A DNA stretch of 64,000 nt from Rhodospirillaceae bacterium (GCA_009772935.1 WOUR01000025.1:1-64000); one strand, 5' to 3'. Positions 50,153 to 59,982 are shown, counted from the stretch's first letter. Notes: generated by a model from the sequence alone, not told the origin. Translations and numbers: made by a program.

Positions 50153-52327
50153 TCAGTTGGGCGCAAGGTTCGAAAGGCGTCGCGGGAAGCGATGCTGAGC
50201 GAGGTTGTCGAGCAGCTGTGTCGTGAGCCTCGTGCCGCCGATGGCCAATCCTTCCGCATCGGTGATGCCGATGAGTTCGAACAGAGCTCGCGCGTCTTCT
50301 GCCGCCACGATCGGCTTGCCATGCCGGAAAGCCTCGTCGATGAAGCGCTGACCCATCGGCATCGCCATGAGCTCTTCCGAGACGCCCGGCGGAACGAGGA
50401 CCGCGTCGTAGATCACCGAGGGTGCGTTCGGTGCGGCACGGTTGACAGGCAGCGGCTTGGTGGTGGAGTCGATCACGGCGCCGGCCGTCGGGCCGATCAG
50501 CTCGGGCACATGCCCGGCCTTCGTGAGGTCGCCGACCATCGTCTTGACGATCGTGGAATCGACGCCGTCGCCCACCAGGATCGCGATTTTGCGCCCGCGC
50601 AGGAGCGGCGGCGCCTTATCCATGGAGAGCGCCGGCGAGCTCAACTCGGCCGCATTGGGGTTGAGCGGTCCCGATGGCGTCGGCGCAGACGGCGTCGGCG
50701 CATCTGGCGTACCGGCTGGGGCCACTTCGATACCTGTCTGGACCGAGACCAGGTCCGCCAGCTCCGACGAGATGTTGCACAGGAGCTCGTTCATCACGCG
50801 GTTCCGTACACCCCGGTCCACAACCATATTGAGCTCAAAGGAGAAAGCGGCGGCGATATGGTCCTTCTCCCAGTCGCTCATGCTGTTCCAGAACATCGTC
50901 GCCTGGCTGAAATGATCCCTGAAGCTGTCGCTGCGCTGGCGCAGCTTGGCGCCAGCCTCCTGGACCGTGACCGAGCGGAACGCCGCCGCGGCCGTGGGCG
51001 CATGCATGGGACATCCACCGCCCAGGCTGTTGGGGAAGTATGAGACCTTGCCGGGATTGATCGTGATGCGGCCGAACCCGTCACGCTGGTTGTTGTCCAC
51101 TGGGCGCAGAGAGCGGTTGATCGGCAGTTCGTGGAAGTTCGGACCCACCCGTCGCAGCTGAGTGTCGATATAGGAGAAGAGCCGGCCCTGCAGCAGCGGG
51201 TCGTTGGTGAAATCGATGCCCGGCACGACATGACCGGTGTGGAAGGCCACCTGCTCCGTCTCGGCAAAGAAATTGTCGGGATTGCGATTTAGCGTGAGCT
51301 TGCCGACCTTCCGGACGGGGACGAGTTCCTCCGGGATGATCTTCGTCGCATCGAGCAGGTCGAAGTCGAACTTGTGCTCGTCTGCCGGCTCCACGATCTG
51401 CAGGCCGAGTTCCCATTCCGGAAAGTCGCCGCGTTCGATCGCCTCCCAGAGATCGCGCCGGTTGAAGTCCGGATCACGGCCCATCAGGAGGTTCGCTTCG
51501 TCCCATACAAGCGAGCACACGCCCTTGAGCGGCTTCCAATGGAACTTGACGAAACGCCACCCACCCTCCGCATCGACGAGGCGGAAGGTGTGCACACCGA
51601 ACCCTTCCATGGTCGCGTAGCTGCGCGGCAGCGCACGGTCGCTCATCGCCCACATCAGCATGTGGGCGCTCTCCGGTGTCAACGAAACGAAATCCCAGAA
51701 AGTATCGTGTGCCGATTGCGCCTGGGGAATCTCGTTATGGGGCTCGGGCTTCACCGCATGGATCAGGTCGGGGAACTTGTTGGCGTCCTGGATGAAGAAC
51801 ACCGGCATATTGTTGCCGACCAGGTCCCATACGCCTTCCTGTGTGTAGAACTTGACCGCGAAGCCGCGTACATCGCGCGGCGTGTCGGCCGAACCGCGCG
51901 AGCCCGCGACCGTCGAAAAGCGCACGAAGACCGGCGTCTGGACCGTGGGATCCCTAAAGACCTGCGCGCAAGACAGTTCCGAGAGGTCTTCATAGACCTG
52001 AAACAGGCCGTGCGCCGCCGCCCCTCGGGCATGCACCACGCGCTCAGGGATGCGCTCGTGGTCGAAATGCGTAATCTTCTCGCGCATCAGTATGTCTTCG
52101 AGCAGCGTCGGCCCGCGCACTCCGGCCTTCAGGGAATTCTGGTCGTCACTGACGCCGACACCCTGGTTGGTCGTGAGCACGTCGCCGGGCGGCATCGTGT
52201 CGGGCCGGAGATCACCCGTTTTGACCGTTTCCTGCCGGGCCGGATTTCCCTTGTCGAGAGGCGTTTCCTGCCCCGCCGTTCGCGGAGAGGGAGGAGCCAT
52301 CGTCGGCAGTACGGGCTTCTTGGCCAT
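50153..52327 (-). CDS. katE: large-subunit catalase (HPII/KatE type)
   Basis: A 724-residue clade II catalase. The active-site His is in RVVHARGAAAHG, the Asn region is around DLVGNNMPVFFIQDANKFPD, and the proximal haem Tyr region is LLQGRLFSYIDTQLRR. The extra C-terminal domain (RGRKIAILVGDGVDSTIV, DAVLVPPGVSEELM) is the flavodoxin/DJ-1-like fold of HPII enzymes. It is intact and of normal length. It is followed by the hemerythrin gene. Confidence 0.96.
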   Translation of the reverse strand: MAKKPVLPTMAPPSPRTAGQETPLDKGNPARQETVKTGDLRPDTMPPGDVLTTNQGVGVSDDQNSLKAGVRGPTLLEDILMREKITHFDHERIPERVVHARGAAAHGLFQVYEDLSELSCAQVFRDPTVQTPVFVRFSTVAGSRGSADTPRDVRGFAVKFYTQEGVWDLVGNNMPVFFIQDANKFPDLIHAVKPEPHNEIPQAQSAHDTFWDFVSLTPESAHMLMWAMSDRALPRSYATMEGFGVHTFRLVDAEGGWRFVKFHWKPLKGVCSLVWDEANLLMGRDPDFNRRDLWEAIERGDFPEWELGLQIVEPADEHKFDFDLLDATKIIPEELVPVRKVGKLTLNRNPDNFFAETEQVAFHTGHVVPGIDFTNDPLLQGRLFSYIDTQLRRVGPNFHELPINRSLRPVDNNQRDGFGRITINPGKVSYFPNSLGGGCPMHAPTAAAAFRSVTVQEAGAKLRQRSDSFRDHFSQATMFWNSMSDWEKDHIAAAFSFELNMVVDRGVRNRVMNELLCNISSELADLVSVQTGIEVAPAGTPDAPTPSAPTPSGPLNPNAAELSSPALSMDKAPPLLRGRKIAILVGDGVDSTIVKTMVGDLTKAGHVPELIGPTAGAVIDSTTKPLPVNRAAPNAPSVIYDAVLVPPGVSEELMAMPMGQRFIDEAFRHGKPIVAAEDARALFELIGITDAEGLAIGGTRLTTQLLDNLAQHRFPRRLSNLAPN

Positions 52328-52509
52328 GGTAGGTTCCGTTCAGTTGTACGTGAGGAGCGCTGCAAACGGCCCTGCCACGAAAACGGTTGCCCTGCTTCTC
52401 CGCATAATATCGACGGGAGAGCCGATCTCAGGCGTCACCCCATCGCAAGCGTTGCGCCCGCGTCCGGCGTATCGATGGTCGGTACCCCGCGCACGGTCAC
52501 GCATGGCGC

Positions 52510-53109
52510 CTACCAGCGGCGCAGGAGTTCCTCCGTGGTCGTTGCGTCCACCTGGGCGGCGAAGCGTGTGCGGAACAGGTCGACGAGCGCATCGTGCGCG
52601 CCATCGCTGGTGCTGCACAGTGCGTCGGTCGGCAGCACGATGCGGAAGCCGAGGTCGATTGCTTGCATGACCGTCGCCAGCACGCAGACATCGGTCTCGC
52701 CCCCGGTCACGACCAGAGTGTCGATGCGACGGCGCTTGAGCGCAGCGGCGAAGCCCGGACGGCTGAAGGCCGAGTTCCCCGGCTTGTCGACAGCGCGTGC
52801 AGGCGGCACGAAGCGGCCCAGTGGTGCGACCAGGTCGAGCAATTGCGGGTCGAGTGCCGCGCGCGTCATCTGTGGCCAGCGCTCGTAATAGGCACGCCAA
52901 GCGCCGTCGGCGGCGTCGGGCGTGGCGGGCGGCGCAAACCGGGTGAAGACGGTGTGCTGCGCATGCCGACTCGCGATCTCCACGACGGCCGGGAGCACCC
53001 GCGGCAGCCATGGCACGTGCCACGCGGTCGCCTCCGCAAAGAGACGTTGCATGTCGACGCAGAGGTGGAGCGTGGCGTCGGCCTCGAGCCGGAATCCCGC
53101 CCCGTTCAC
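52510..53109 (-). CDS. isochorismatase-family cysteine hydrolase
   Basis: A 199-residue hydrolase. The catalytic triad is Asp in LHLCVDMQRLF, Lys in RAVDKPGNSAF and Cys in GGETDVCVLATV. Family members hydrolyse nicotinamide, ureido compounds or isochorismate; the substrate is open. I chose GTG 53109 because GAGGGG is 7 nt upstream and the family fold starts there; the frame extends back to 53295 with unlike sequence. It is last of a compact three-gene minus-strand operon. Confidence 0.88.
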   Translation of the reverse strand: MNGAGFRLEADATLHLCVDMQRLFAEATAWHVPWLPRVLPAVVEIASRHAQHTVFTRFAPPATPDAADGAWRAYYERWPQMTRAALDPQLLDLVAPLGRFVPPARAVDKPGNSAFSRPGFAAALKRRRIDTLVVTGGETDVCVLATVMQAIDLGFRIVLPTDALCSTSDGAHDALVDLFRTRFAAQVDATTTEELLRRW

Positions 53110-53119
53110 ACCAGGCCCC

Positions 53120-53578
53120 TCAGTCCTGACCCCAACGATAGCGCGACTGTTCCTCGGCTTCTCGAGCGGCCACACGGGCACGGCGGCCCGCACCACGGCC
53201 ATCGGGTAGGCCGGCAATGGCAAGCAGCGACTCGTGGCAGGCCTCATCGAGTTTGAAATGGCGGCGACCGCGCCAGAGCGATGCGTCGACCTCACGACCG
53301 CCTGTCGCTTCGCCGAGTCGTGAGAAATCCGCGGCCTCTGTGACCACGCATTGGATTACCAGGGTATTGCCGTCGCGCAAGGGCTGCACCGCGAAGGGCC
53401 CCTTGAGCTTGAGATGGCTGCAGGTGCGCACAATCAAGTTGGCTGCGAATCTCAGGCGGGCGCTGTCGAACGGATCGTCGTCACGCGGCCCTCCCGCGAA
53501 ACAAGGCGCGACTTCGCCTGCAACCAGGAACGCCGCGCCAGGAGAATTGGCAAGCTCAGCCCAAGCGACACGGGACAT
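53120..53578 (-). CDS. conserved-looking protein of unknown function
   Basis: A 152-residue protein starting MSRVAWAELANSPGAAFLV. It contains FDSARLRFAANLIVRTCSHL and VDASLWRGRRHFKLDEACHE, with a basic C-terminal tail. No family is recognised with certainty. The ATG at 53578 follows a GAGG site, and the frame ends 10 bp before the hydrolase start, which supports cotranscription. Codon use is like its neighbours. Confidence 0.6.
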   Translation of the reverse strand: MSRVAWAELANSPGAAFLVAGEVAPCFAGGPRDDDPFDSARLRFAANLIVRTCSHLKLKGPFAVQPLRDGNTLVIQCVVTEAADFSRLGEATGGREVDASLWRGRRHFKLDEACHESLLAIAGLPDGRGAGRRARVAAREAEEQSRYRWGQD

Positions 53579-53592
53579 CGGCAACGGCCTCG

Positions 53593-53790
53593 CTAAGGCT
53601 TCGGATGTGACAGTGCAGAATGGGGAACGTTGGAAACCTCTCGTCCGATGGGCATATCGGGAACAACCAATTTGTCGCGACGTTCGCGCAACACCCAGTC
53701 GACGAGGGACTGACGGCGGCGCCCCTCCGCCAAGGCGCGCAACATTGTGAGTTCGGTTCCCAGTCCCGTTTGCGAAACTTCGAGCCGCAT
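53593..53790 (-). CDS. small protein of unknown function, first gene of operon
   Basis: A 65-residue protein starting MRLEVSQTGLGTELTMLRAL and rich in charged residues (EGRRRQSLVDWVLRERRDK). A strong AAGGAG site lies 6 nt before ATG 53790. It precedes the next gene by 14 bp. No family is recognised. Confidence 0.6.
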   Translation of the reverse strand: MRLEVSQTGLGTELTMLRALAEGRRRQSLVDWVLRERRDKLVVPDMPIGREVSNVPHSALSHPKP

Positions 53791-54012
53791 CCTCTTCTCC
53801 TTCACCCCGCGCTTGTTCAGCAAACGGGACTTCTGCGAGGCGGTTGCGTTCTAGTTGTGTCAAATTCCCGTCCCCCGCCCTTGGATCGAGACGAAGGAGA
53901 AAGGCCACTACTGAGCGGGCCTGCAGCAACTTCTAATTAAGATGAAATTCAACGTCCGCGGACGCAAAGGCTGCGATGATTAGTGCTCGGGGCCCGATGA
54001 AAGCGCCTGCTC

Positions 54013-54339
54013 TCAAGCCTCGGCCGCGGGACCATCCGGCGGAGTCCCGCTGGCAGGGCGCACCACTGCCCGCAACGCCTGGCGCAAATCGGCGGCGGTC
54101 ATGTCGTCGTGGAGGCCCCGCAGCAATGCCAGGCCATCGGGAATCGGGGCCACATGCTCGGCGGCGCGGACAGCCTCCAATCCTGCCTCATATTGCCCTT
54201 CGCGAAGCGATTCTATGGCCGAGAGGATATGGTAGGCCTCTCGACGATTCGGATTGCGCCTGAAGCGTTCCAACACAAGCACGAAACGATGGATACGCTG
54301 GCAAAGTGAGTGACGTGTCGCGTCCGCCAAATCCGTCAT
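54013..54339 (-). CDS. small helical protein of unknown function
   Basis: A 108-residue protein starting MTDLADATRHSLCQRIHRFV. The middle (AYHILSAIESLREGQYEAGL) looks like a TPR-type helix pair. I chose ATG 54339; a longer form to 54375 is possible. No family or function is assigned. Confidence 0.55.
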   Translation of the reverse strand: MTDLADATRHSLCQRIHRFVLVLERFRRNPNRREAYHILSAIESLREGQYEAGLEAVRAAEHVAPIPDGLALLRGLHDDMTAADLRQALRAVVRPASGTPPDGPAAEA

Positions 54340-54583
54340 GCCGTCACCACTATCGCAACATCGATGAGCATCCAAGCACTGGATTCAGTGTGATGATATG
54401 CAAACCGCAGAATTGTGAGTGGAACGCTTCATGCGTGCAAATTGCTCACGAAATCTTGTTCAAGATTGCCGCATTACAGATGCGAGTTTTCATCGGCCCC
54501 GGCCATGAGCGGTCCCGGCCCGCTTGAAATGCAACAGAAGCCTCAGGCGCGCGTTGTTCCGGATGTCACAACGGAGAAGCTGG

Positions 54584-54760
54584 ATGACCAGAGAGGTTGC
54601 GATTGCCGGCATCGAAGGCTCGCTGGAAGTCAATGACGATGGGGAGTTCGTCTACACGAAATCGGGCCTGGAGACCGAAGTGCTGAAACCAGACCAGGCG
54701 ATTCGGCGCTGGCCGGAAGCGGAAAAGCAGATTCGCCAGGCACTCAGGGAACTCGATTGA
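54584..54760 (+). CDS. 58-residue hypothetical protein
   Basis: A short acidic protein starting MTREVAIAGIEGSLEVNDDG, followed by EFVYTKSGLETEVLKPDQAI. GGAGAAG lies about 6 nt upstream of ATG 54584. Size and composition suggest a small conserved protein, but I recognise no family. Confidence 0.5.
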   Translation: MTREVAIAGIEGSLEVNDDGEFVYTKSGLETEVLKPDQAIRRWPEAEKQIRQALRELD

Positions 54761-54945
54761 GGGCGAGTTAGGACAACCCCCGTACGGCCGGCGAGCGCTT
54801 CCACCGGTCGTCCGGCAAGTCCCGACAATTTTAGTGTCGCCGTCGCTCCGCGAACGTTGCTCTCCCCTGGGGCGTTCGCGAAGCGACAAACGGTTCGGCA
54901 CGATATTGGCTACGCTTTGGTCATCGCCGTCGGGCCATCGTTGAG

Positions 54946-55713
54946 TCAGGCCGACTTGGCCTTCAGTTCCTCGAGCTGCTGGCGGGCTCCCGCGATCATG
55001 CAAGAGAGATCGGCCGTCAGCATCACCATGTCGAAGCCACGCTTCACCGCGCCGGCCGCAAAGGGTGCGGCCGCGCAGTGCATGACGCACTTGATACCGG
55101 CCTTGTGCGCCGCAGTCCGGATCTTGTCGCAGGTCGCGAGGTGCAGTGGATCTGGGTTATCGCCACGCGGCGGCAGGCCCAGCGCGAAAGAAAGGTCCGC
55201 CGGGCCGATATAGACGGCGTCGAGGCCTGGCGTCGCACAGATCGCCTCGAGATTCTCGAGACCTTCCTTGGTCTCGATCATCGCCATCACGACGATCTCG
55301 TCATTGGCCTTCGCAACATAGTCGGCGCCGCCATAGTGAACGGCGCGCACCGGCCCGGAGGAACGCATGCCCACCGGCGGATACCGGCAGGCCGCGACAG
55401 CATTCGCGGCTTCCTCGGCATTGTTCACCAGCGGCACGATAATGCCGTAGGCGCCGAGATCGAGCGCCTTCATGATGGCGGCCGGCTCGTTCCAGGCCAC
55501 GCGCACCACCGGCACCGTGTCCGTCTGCGAGATCGCCTGCAGCATAGGCGCCACGTCCTTCATCTCCGAAAGCCCGTGTTGCAGGTCGACGCACAACGCA
55601 TCGAAGCCCTGCCGGGCCATGACTTCGGCGGTGAAGGTGTTCGGCACCGAGAGCCAGCCCAGTGTCGCGCATTTCCCCGCGGCCCAAATCTCCTTGATCT
55701 TGTTCTTTCGCAT
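54946..55713 (-). CDS. HpcH/HpaI-family aldolase
   Basis: A 255-residue class II pyruvate aldolase of the HpcH/HpaI type, which cleaves or forms 2-oxo acids from pyruvate and an aldehyde. Characteristic segments are DALCVDLQHGLSEM, VVRVAWNEPAAIMKALDLGA, VMAMIETKEGLEN with the metal Glu, and AVYIGPADLSFALG with the metal Asp. I chose ATG 55713 (MRKNKIKE) after an AAAGGTC site. No pathway partners adjoin it. Confidence 0.92.
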   Translation of the reverse strand: MRKNKIKEIWAAGKCATLGWLSVPNTFTAEVMARQGFDALCVDLQHGLSEMKDVAPMLQAISQTDTVPVVRVAWNEPAAIMKALDLGAYGIIVPLVNNAEEAANAVAACRYPPVGMRSSGPVRAVHYGGADYVAKANDEIVVMAMIETKEGLENLEAICATPGLDAVYIGPADLSFALGLPPRGDNPDPLHLATCDKIRTAAHKAGIKCVMHCAAAPFAAGAVKRGFDMVMLTADLSCMIAGARQQLEELKAKSA

Positions 55714-55823
55714 GGCCGGACCTTTCATTCATCCAAGAGTCTCGAGAGCAGTGGAATTGGGCACGATCCGACACCCTCCATCAAGGGTCCAAAATCGCTG
55801 CGCGATCACCGCCGCAACCGCAG

Positions 55824-57335
55824 TCAGCAGCGGGGCGGTCTGCCGGGATGTCGGTGAGCCACCAATGCCGCAAGGCCACCCATCGCCAGCAGCAGGCAGT
55901 CCATCCCGGCGACGGCCCACAGGTGGCCGTGCGAGAGGCTGCGTATCGGATGATCGCCGGTGGTGATCCAGTTGAGCACGACTGCCGCCAAGGCCAGGAC
56001 AGTGATCGCCAGGCATTGCCCCGCCCATGCCCTGCCCGGCCACAGCCGCGCATGCGCGAAGGTCGCGAGCCAAACGCCGTAGAAGACCCACATCTCCAGC
56101 TGGGCGCGGTCCTCGCCGAGGAACACCGCGCCGAGGGGCAGCAGGCGATTGGCGACGAAGAACGTCAGCGTTGCGACGACGATGCCGCTGACTGACCCGA
56201 CGGTCAGAGCCTCCACGAGGCGCACGCCGCGCGGCCCGAGCCGGTCGTCCTTCTTCTTCCGCGACTCCAGCCAGAACAGGTAGCCGGTCGCGATCACGGC
56301 GCAGCCAGCGAGGCCCAGCACGAAGTAGACCCAGCGCAGGGTCCAGTGGCGGAACTGGATCAGGTGCAGCGCGGCGATGAAGCGCTGCGCCGAGAGGACC
56401 GGCTGCGGGGCGACGCGCTGATGCAGCAGCGCGCCGGTGCTCGCGTCGAAATAGGCGATGTCGGGGCTGCCGGCGACGCGATCCTCGCCGCGGCGCGCCA
56501 CCTGCACCACCGCAGCGGCGTCCCCGGGATGGCGGACGAACAGGTATCGCGGGGCTTCGCCGTCCCACAGACGGCCCGCCTCCGCCGTCATGGCGGCGAG
56601 CGAGGCGAGTTCGCCAGGCCGGCCGACCTTTTGCCGTTCGTAGATGCCGTAGGCCTCGCGCGGGAAGGCTCGAGCCTCGTTACCAAAGACGAACTGGGCG
56701 GTGCCGGGGAAGTACACCCCATAGAAGATGATCAGACCCGACAGGGTGATCGTGAAATGAAACGGCAAGCCCAGCACGCCGGTCACGTTGTGCAGGTCGA
56801 GCACCAGCCGACGCGGCTGCCGGTCCGCCCGGAAGGTGAAGAAGTCGGCGAAGATCTTGCGATGGATCACAACACCCGACACGCAGAGCAGCAGCATGGC
56901 CATGCCCGCCACCCCGACGATCCAATAACCCAGCCGGACATGCAGCATGTAATGGAAGGGATAGACGAAACCCGTGCCTGCCCACGTCCCGGGATCGGGG
57001 AGCGCAGCGCCGCTGGCGGGATCGAACACGCGCAGGAGCTGGCGGGTCCCCTCGCGCCACGTGACCTGAAGCACCGGCGCTCGCTCGGTGGGCAGCTGCG
57101 CGAACCACGAGCTGGCGCCGGCGGCGGCCGCCGCCTCGTAGGACGACCGCAGCGCATCGACTGCGACGGGCCCGCCTGCCGGAGCGAGCCGCGTCATCGG
57201 CGCCATCCAGCGGTCAATCTCGCGGTCGAACACCGACAGGGTACCCATCCAGAAGATGGCGAACAGCAGGCCACCCAGCACCACCCCGGCCCAGGTGTGA
57301 AGCCAGTCCAGGGAAGCTCGAAAGCCGGTCCCCAT
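55824..57335 (-). CDS. PepSY-associated membrane protein (putative iron/siderophore reductase)
   Basis: A 503-residue inner-membrane protein with an N-terminal helix (WAGVVLGGLLFAIFWMGTL), a large periplasmic PepSY-type domain and about four C-terminal helices (WVYFVLGLAGCAVIATGYLF and following). Conserved His in LHTWAG and HNVTGVLGLPFHFT may bind haem. This PepSY_TM family is regularly linked to TonB siderophore receptors, and here it lies 18 bp after one. A role in reductive iron release is inferred. Confidence 0.88.
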   Translation of the reverse strand: MGTGFRASLDWLHTWAGVVLGGLLFAIFWMGTLSVFDREIDRWMAPMTRLAPAGGPVAVDALRSSYEAAAAAGASSWFAQLPTERAPVLQVTWREGTRQLLRVFDPASGAALPDPGTWAGTGFVYPFHYMLHVRLGYWIVGVAGMAMLLLCVSGVVIHRKIFADFFTFRADRQPRRLVLDLHNVTGVLGLPFHFTITLSGLIIFYGVYFPGTAQFVFGNEARAFPREAYGIYERQKVGRPGELASLAAMTAEAGRLWDGEAPRYLFVRHPGDAAAVVQVARRGEDRVAGSPDIAYFDASTGALLHQRVAPQPVLSAQRFIAALHLIQFRHWTLRWVYFVLGLAGCAVIATGYLFWLESRKKKDDRLGPRGVRLVEALTVGSVSGIVVATLTFFVANRLLPLGAVFLGEDRAQLEMWVFYGVWLATFAHARLWPGRAWAGQCLAITVLALAAVVLNWITTGDHPIRSLSHGHLWAVAGMDCLLLAMGGLAALVAHRHPGRPPRC

Positions 57336-57353
57336 CGCAGCGATCGACGCCGC

Positions 57354-59837
57354 CTAGAAGTCCGCCGTCAGGGCCAGGCGGAAGGTGCGCGGCGTGCCGA
57401 CGTTGAGGCGCGTGTTGAACGACACCATCGACCAGTAATTGGTGTCGAGCAGGTTCTCGACGTTGAAGCGGATGGCCACCGGCTTGCCCGTGGGGCTCTT
57501 CGCGTCGGCGATCACGTAGCGGGCGCCGACGTCGAAGCGCACCCAGTCCGGAATGCTCTGCCGCGGAGTGGTCAGGCCGACATACTGAGGACCCGTGTAG
57601 ATCACCCTGCCGTCGAGCGTCAGGCCGCGCACGAACGGCGTGTCCCACTCGCCTGCCAGGTTGACCTGCACGTTGGGTGCGCCGGCGGCCTGCCATCCGT
57701 CGTTAACGCCGCCCTGCGTGCTGACCAGGATCGCCTCCTGGAACATCGCGCCGCCCAGCAGCCGCACGCCCTCGGCCGGCGTGCCGAACACGTTGAGCTC
57801 GATGCCGCGATTTCGCTGCAGGCCGTCCTGCGTGAGCGTGTTGGTCGCGGCATTGGCGATGGCGCTGGGCTGGCTGATCTGGAAGGCGCTGAGCGTCGTG
57901 GTGAACTTGCCCCAGTCGATCTTTGTGCCGAACTCGAACTGCGTCGACTGGAACGGCGGAAAGACCTCGCCGGCATTGGCGAAGGTCGACCCCACGACAG
58001 TGCCCGGCTGCAGGCCCTGGATGAAGTTGCCGTAGAACGAGACTTCCTTCCACGGACGCACGACCAGCGCCACCGAAGGGCTGATCGCGTCCTGCAGGTA
58101 GCCCGATGTGCGAGCGCCTGTTGCTAGGTTGAAATTTTCGCCCATGAGCTGCTGGTAGCGCGCGCCGACCGTGAGCTGGACGCGCTTTTCGGCGAAGGAG
58201 AGCGTGTCGGCGATGGCAAAGCCGTTGAGCTGAAGCGTGCTCGATTTCCGGGGCGACTGGGTCGTGATGTTGGGCGGCGCGATGACGTTCGGCGTGTAGA
58301 TGTTCGAGGCATAGGCTGTGCCGATGCCGCGCCCGAACCCGAATACCTGCTGGTAGCGCGACGCGCTGATGGCGAAGCTGTGACCGATCAGTCCGGTCTG
58401 TGCCTCGCCGCGCAAACCGATCTCGCTCGTCCACTTGGTTTCGTAGGAGGTGTTCGAATAGGGCGTCTGCGTGCTGGCACCGGTCCAGCTGGAGACGATG
58501 GGGTCGCCCGACCACAGCGAGTTCCAGCGATTGTCGTGCGCGCCGATGGCGCCGTAGAGCGTGACGCCCGGCCAGACATCGACCTCGGCCCGCAGCGCAC
58601 CGAACACGTCCTGCGCGTAGGTCTTGGTCCAGGGCAGGATGAAGTTGTTGTTGAGGTCGGGCACGCCCGGCACCGGCGCACCGGTCGCGACGCTCACATA
58701 CCCGACGCCGCCACTGATATACTGGGACTGGTAGCCGCCATCGAAGGAGACCCGAAAACCGTTGCCGCGATAGTCGACGCCGATGGTCCCTAACCCCAGC
58801 TCCTCGGCGTTCCACATCACCGGCGTCTGACCGGCGCGATAGGCGCCGTTGACGCGCACACCCAGTTCCTTGTCGGGTCCGAAGCGGCGGCCGACATCGA
58901 CGGCGCCGCCGAACTGCGCAGCAGAGCTGTATGCCGCCGTCACGCGGTTCATCGGCTCGTCGTGCGCACGCTTCGGCACCACGTTGATCGTGCCGCCGAT
59001 CGCGCCGCTGGGCGGCATGCCGTTCAGCATGGCGCTCGGTCCCTTCAGCACCTCGATCCGTTCGGCCAGCTCGACACCGACCGCGTAGGTGGGCAGCAGG
59101 CCGTAGAGGCCGCCATAGGCGATGTCCATGCTCTCGACGGTGAAACCGCGGATCATCATGTTTTGCGCGCCATTGTTGCCGGTCGGCCGGATGATACGGA
59201 CCGACGGATCGTCGATCAGCACGTCGCGAATGGTCTGCGCCTGCTGGTCCTGGGCCTTCTGAGCGGTGTAGCTCGTCTGGTTGAATGGCGTTTCCATCAC
59301 GTCGCGGTTGCCGAGCAGACCGAGCTGCCCGCCGGTCGCCACCTGGCCGCCGGCGTAAGCCGGCGGGATGTTGTCGATCATCGCCTGCGACGGCACCGCG
59401 AAGACGCCTTGGACCTGCACGGGATCGAGCACCATGGCGGACGAATCCATCGAGGAGATCGTCACCGACGTAGGCGAGGAGTAACGGAAGGTCGCACCCG
59501 TTCCCGAAAGCAGCCGCTGCAGCGCCTGCTCGACCGTCATCGTTCCACTGACGCCCGCGGTTGACTTGCCGGCCACCGCGCCCGCATCGAAGACGACCTG
59601 AAGTCGGGCCTGACGGCCGAAGGAGGTGAGCGCCGCCGCGAGGGGCTGAGCCGAAATGTCGAACGATGCCGTGCGGGGCGCGGGCGCCTGCGCCTGCAAC
59701 TCCTCCGAAGGGGCCTGTGCCCAGGCCGGAGCCCACAGGCTCACGCAAAGCGCTGAAGCCGTCCCGAAAGCGAGTGCGGAACCATACGCAACCGAAAGGA
59801 CACCCGGCAGCCGCGCCGTCTCAACATTGGCAGGCAC
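57354..59837 (-). CDS. TonB-dependent siderophore receptor with STN signalling domain
   Basis: An 827-residue outer-membrane receptor. A signal peptide precedes an STN (secretin/TonB short) domain (FDISAQPLAAALTSFGRQ, TVEQALQRLLSGTG), which signals to FecR. The plug domain has MIRGFTVESMDIAYGG and IEVLKGPSAMLNG. The barrel ends with NVENLLDTNYWS and a C-terminal Phe (LALTADF). I chose GTG 59837 because GGGGAGAG lies just upstream. It is the transducer of the adjacent FecI/FecR pair. Confidence 0.95.
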   Translation of the reverse strand: MPANVETARLPGVLSVAYGSALAFGTASALCVSLWAPAWAQAPSEELQAQAPAPRTASFDISAQPLAAALTSFGRQARLQVVFDAGAVAGKSTAGVSGTMTVEQALQRLLSGTGATFRYSSPTSVTISSMDSSAMVLDPVQVQGVFAVPSQAMIDNIPPAYAGGQVATGGQLGLLGNRDVMETPFNQTSYTAQKAQDQQAQTIRDVLIDDPSVRIIRPTGNNGAQNMMIRGFTVESMDIAYGGLYGLLPTYAVGVELAERIEVLKGPSAMLNGMPPSGAIGGTINVVPKRAHDEPMNRVTAAYSSAAQFGGAVDVGRRFGPDKELGVRVNGAYRAGQTPVMWNAEELGLGTIGVDYRGNGFRVSFDGGYQSQYISGGVGYVSVATGAPVPGVPDLNNNFILPWTKTYAQDVFGALRAEVDVWPGVTLYGAIGAHDNRWNSLWSGDPIVSSWTGASTQTPYSNTSYETKWTSEIGLRGEAQTGLIGHSFAISASRYQQVFGFGRGIGTAYASNIYTPNVIAPPNITTQSPRKSSTLQLNGFAIADTLSFAEKRVQLTVGARYQQLMGENFNLATGARTSGYLQDAISPSVALVVRPWKEVSFYGNFIQGLQPGTVVGSTFANAGEVFPPFQSTQFEFGTKIDWGKFTTTLSAFQISQPSAIANAATNTLTQDGLQRNRGIELNVFGTPAEGVRLLGGAMFQEAILVSTQGGVNDGWQAAGAPNVQVNLAGEWDTPFVRGLTLDGRVIYTGPQYVGLTTPRQSIPDWVRFDVGARYVIADAKSPTGKPVAIRFNVENLLDTNYWSMVSFNTRLNVGTPRTFRLALTADF

Positions 59838-59881
59838 GAAAACTCTCCCCAAATTTCCGTGCCGGCGGGTACACGGGCTCA

Positions 59882-59903
59882 CCCCGCGCGCACTTGCGCG
59901 GGG
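59882..59903. repeat. GC hairpin in the receptor 5' leader
   Basis: CCCCGCGC (59882-59889) and GCGCGGGG (59896-59903) form a perfect 8-bp stem with a 6-nt loop between the fecR-like stop and the receptor start. It may mark an attenuating or stabilising structure that separates receptor from regulator expression. There is no U-tract. Confidence 0.45.
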
Positions 59904-59982
59904 CTCTCGCTGGGGAAACGAACGGCCGGCCAGAAACTTAACGGCTGCGTCGCCACAAAAGATGAAATCGCCCGCCCGATCC

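Noticed and set aside
53578..53593. Toxin-antitoxin pair at 53120-53790
   Set aside because: Sizes and close spacing are suggestive, but neither protein resembles a known toxin or antitoxin and a metabolic hydrolase follows in the same operon.
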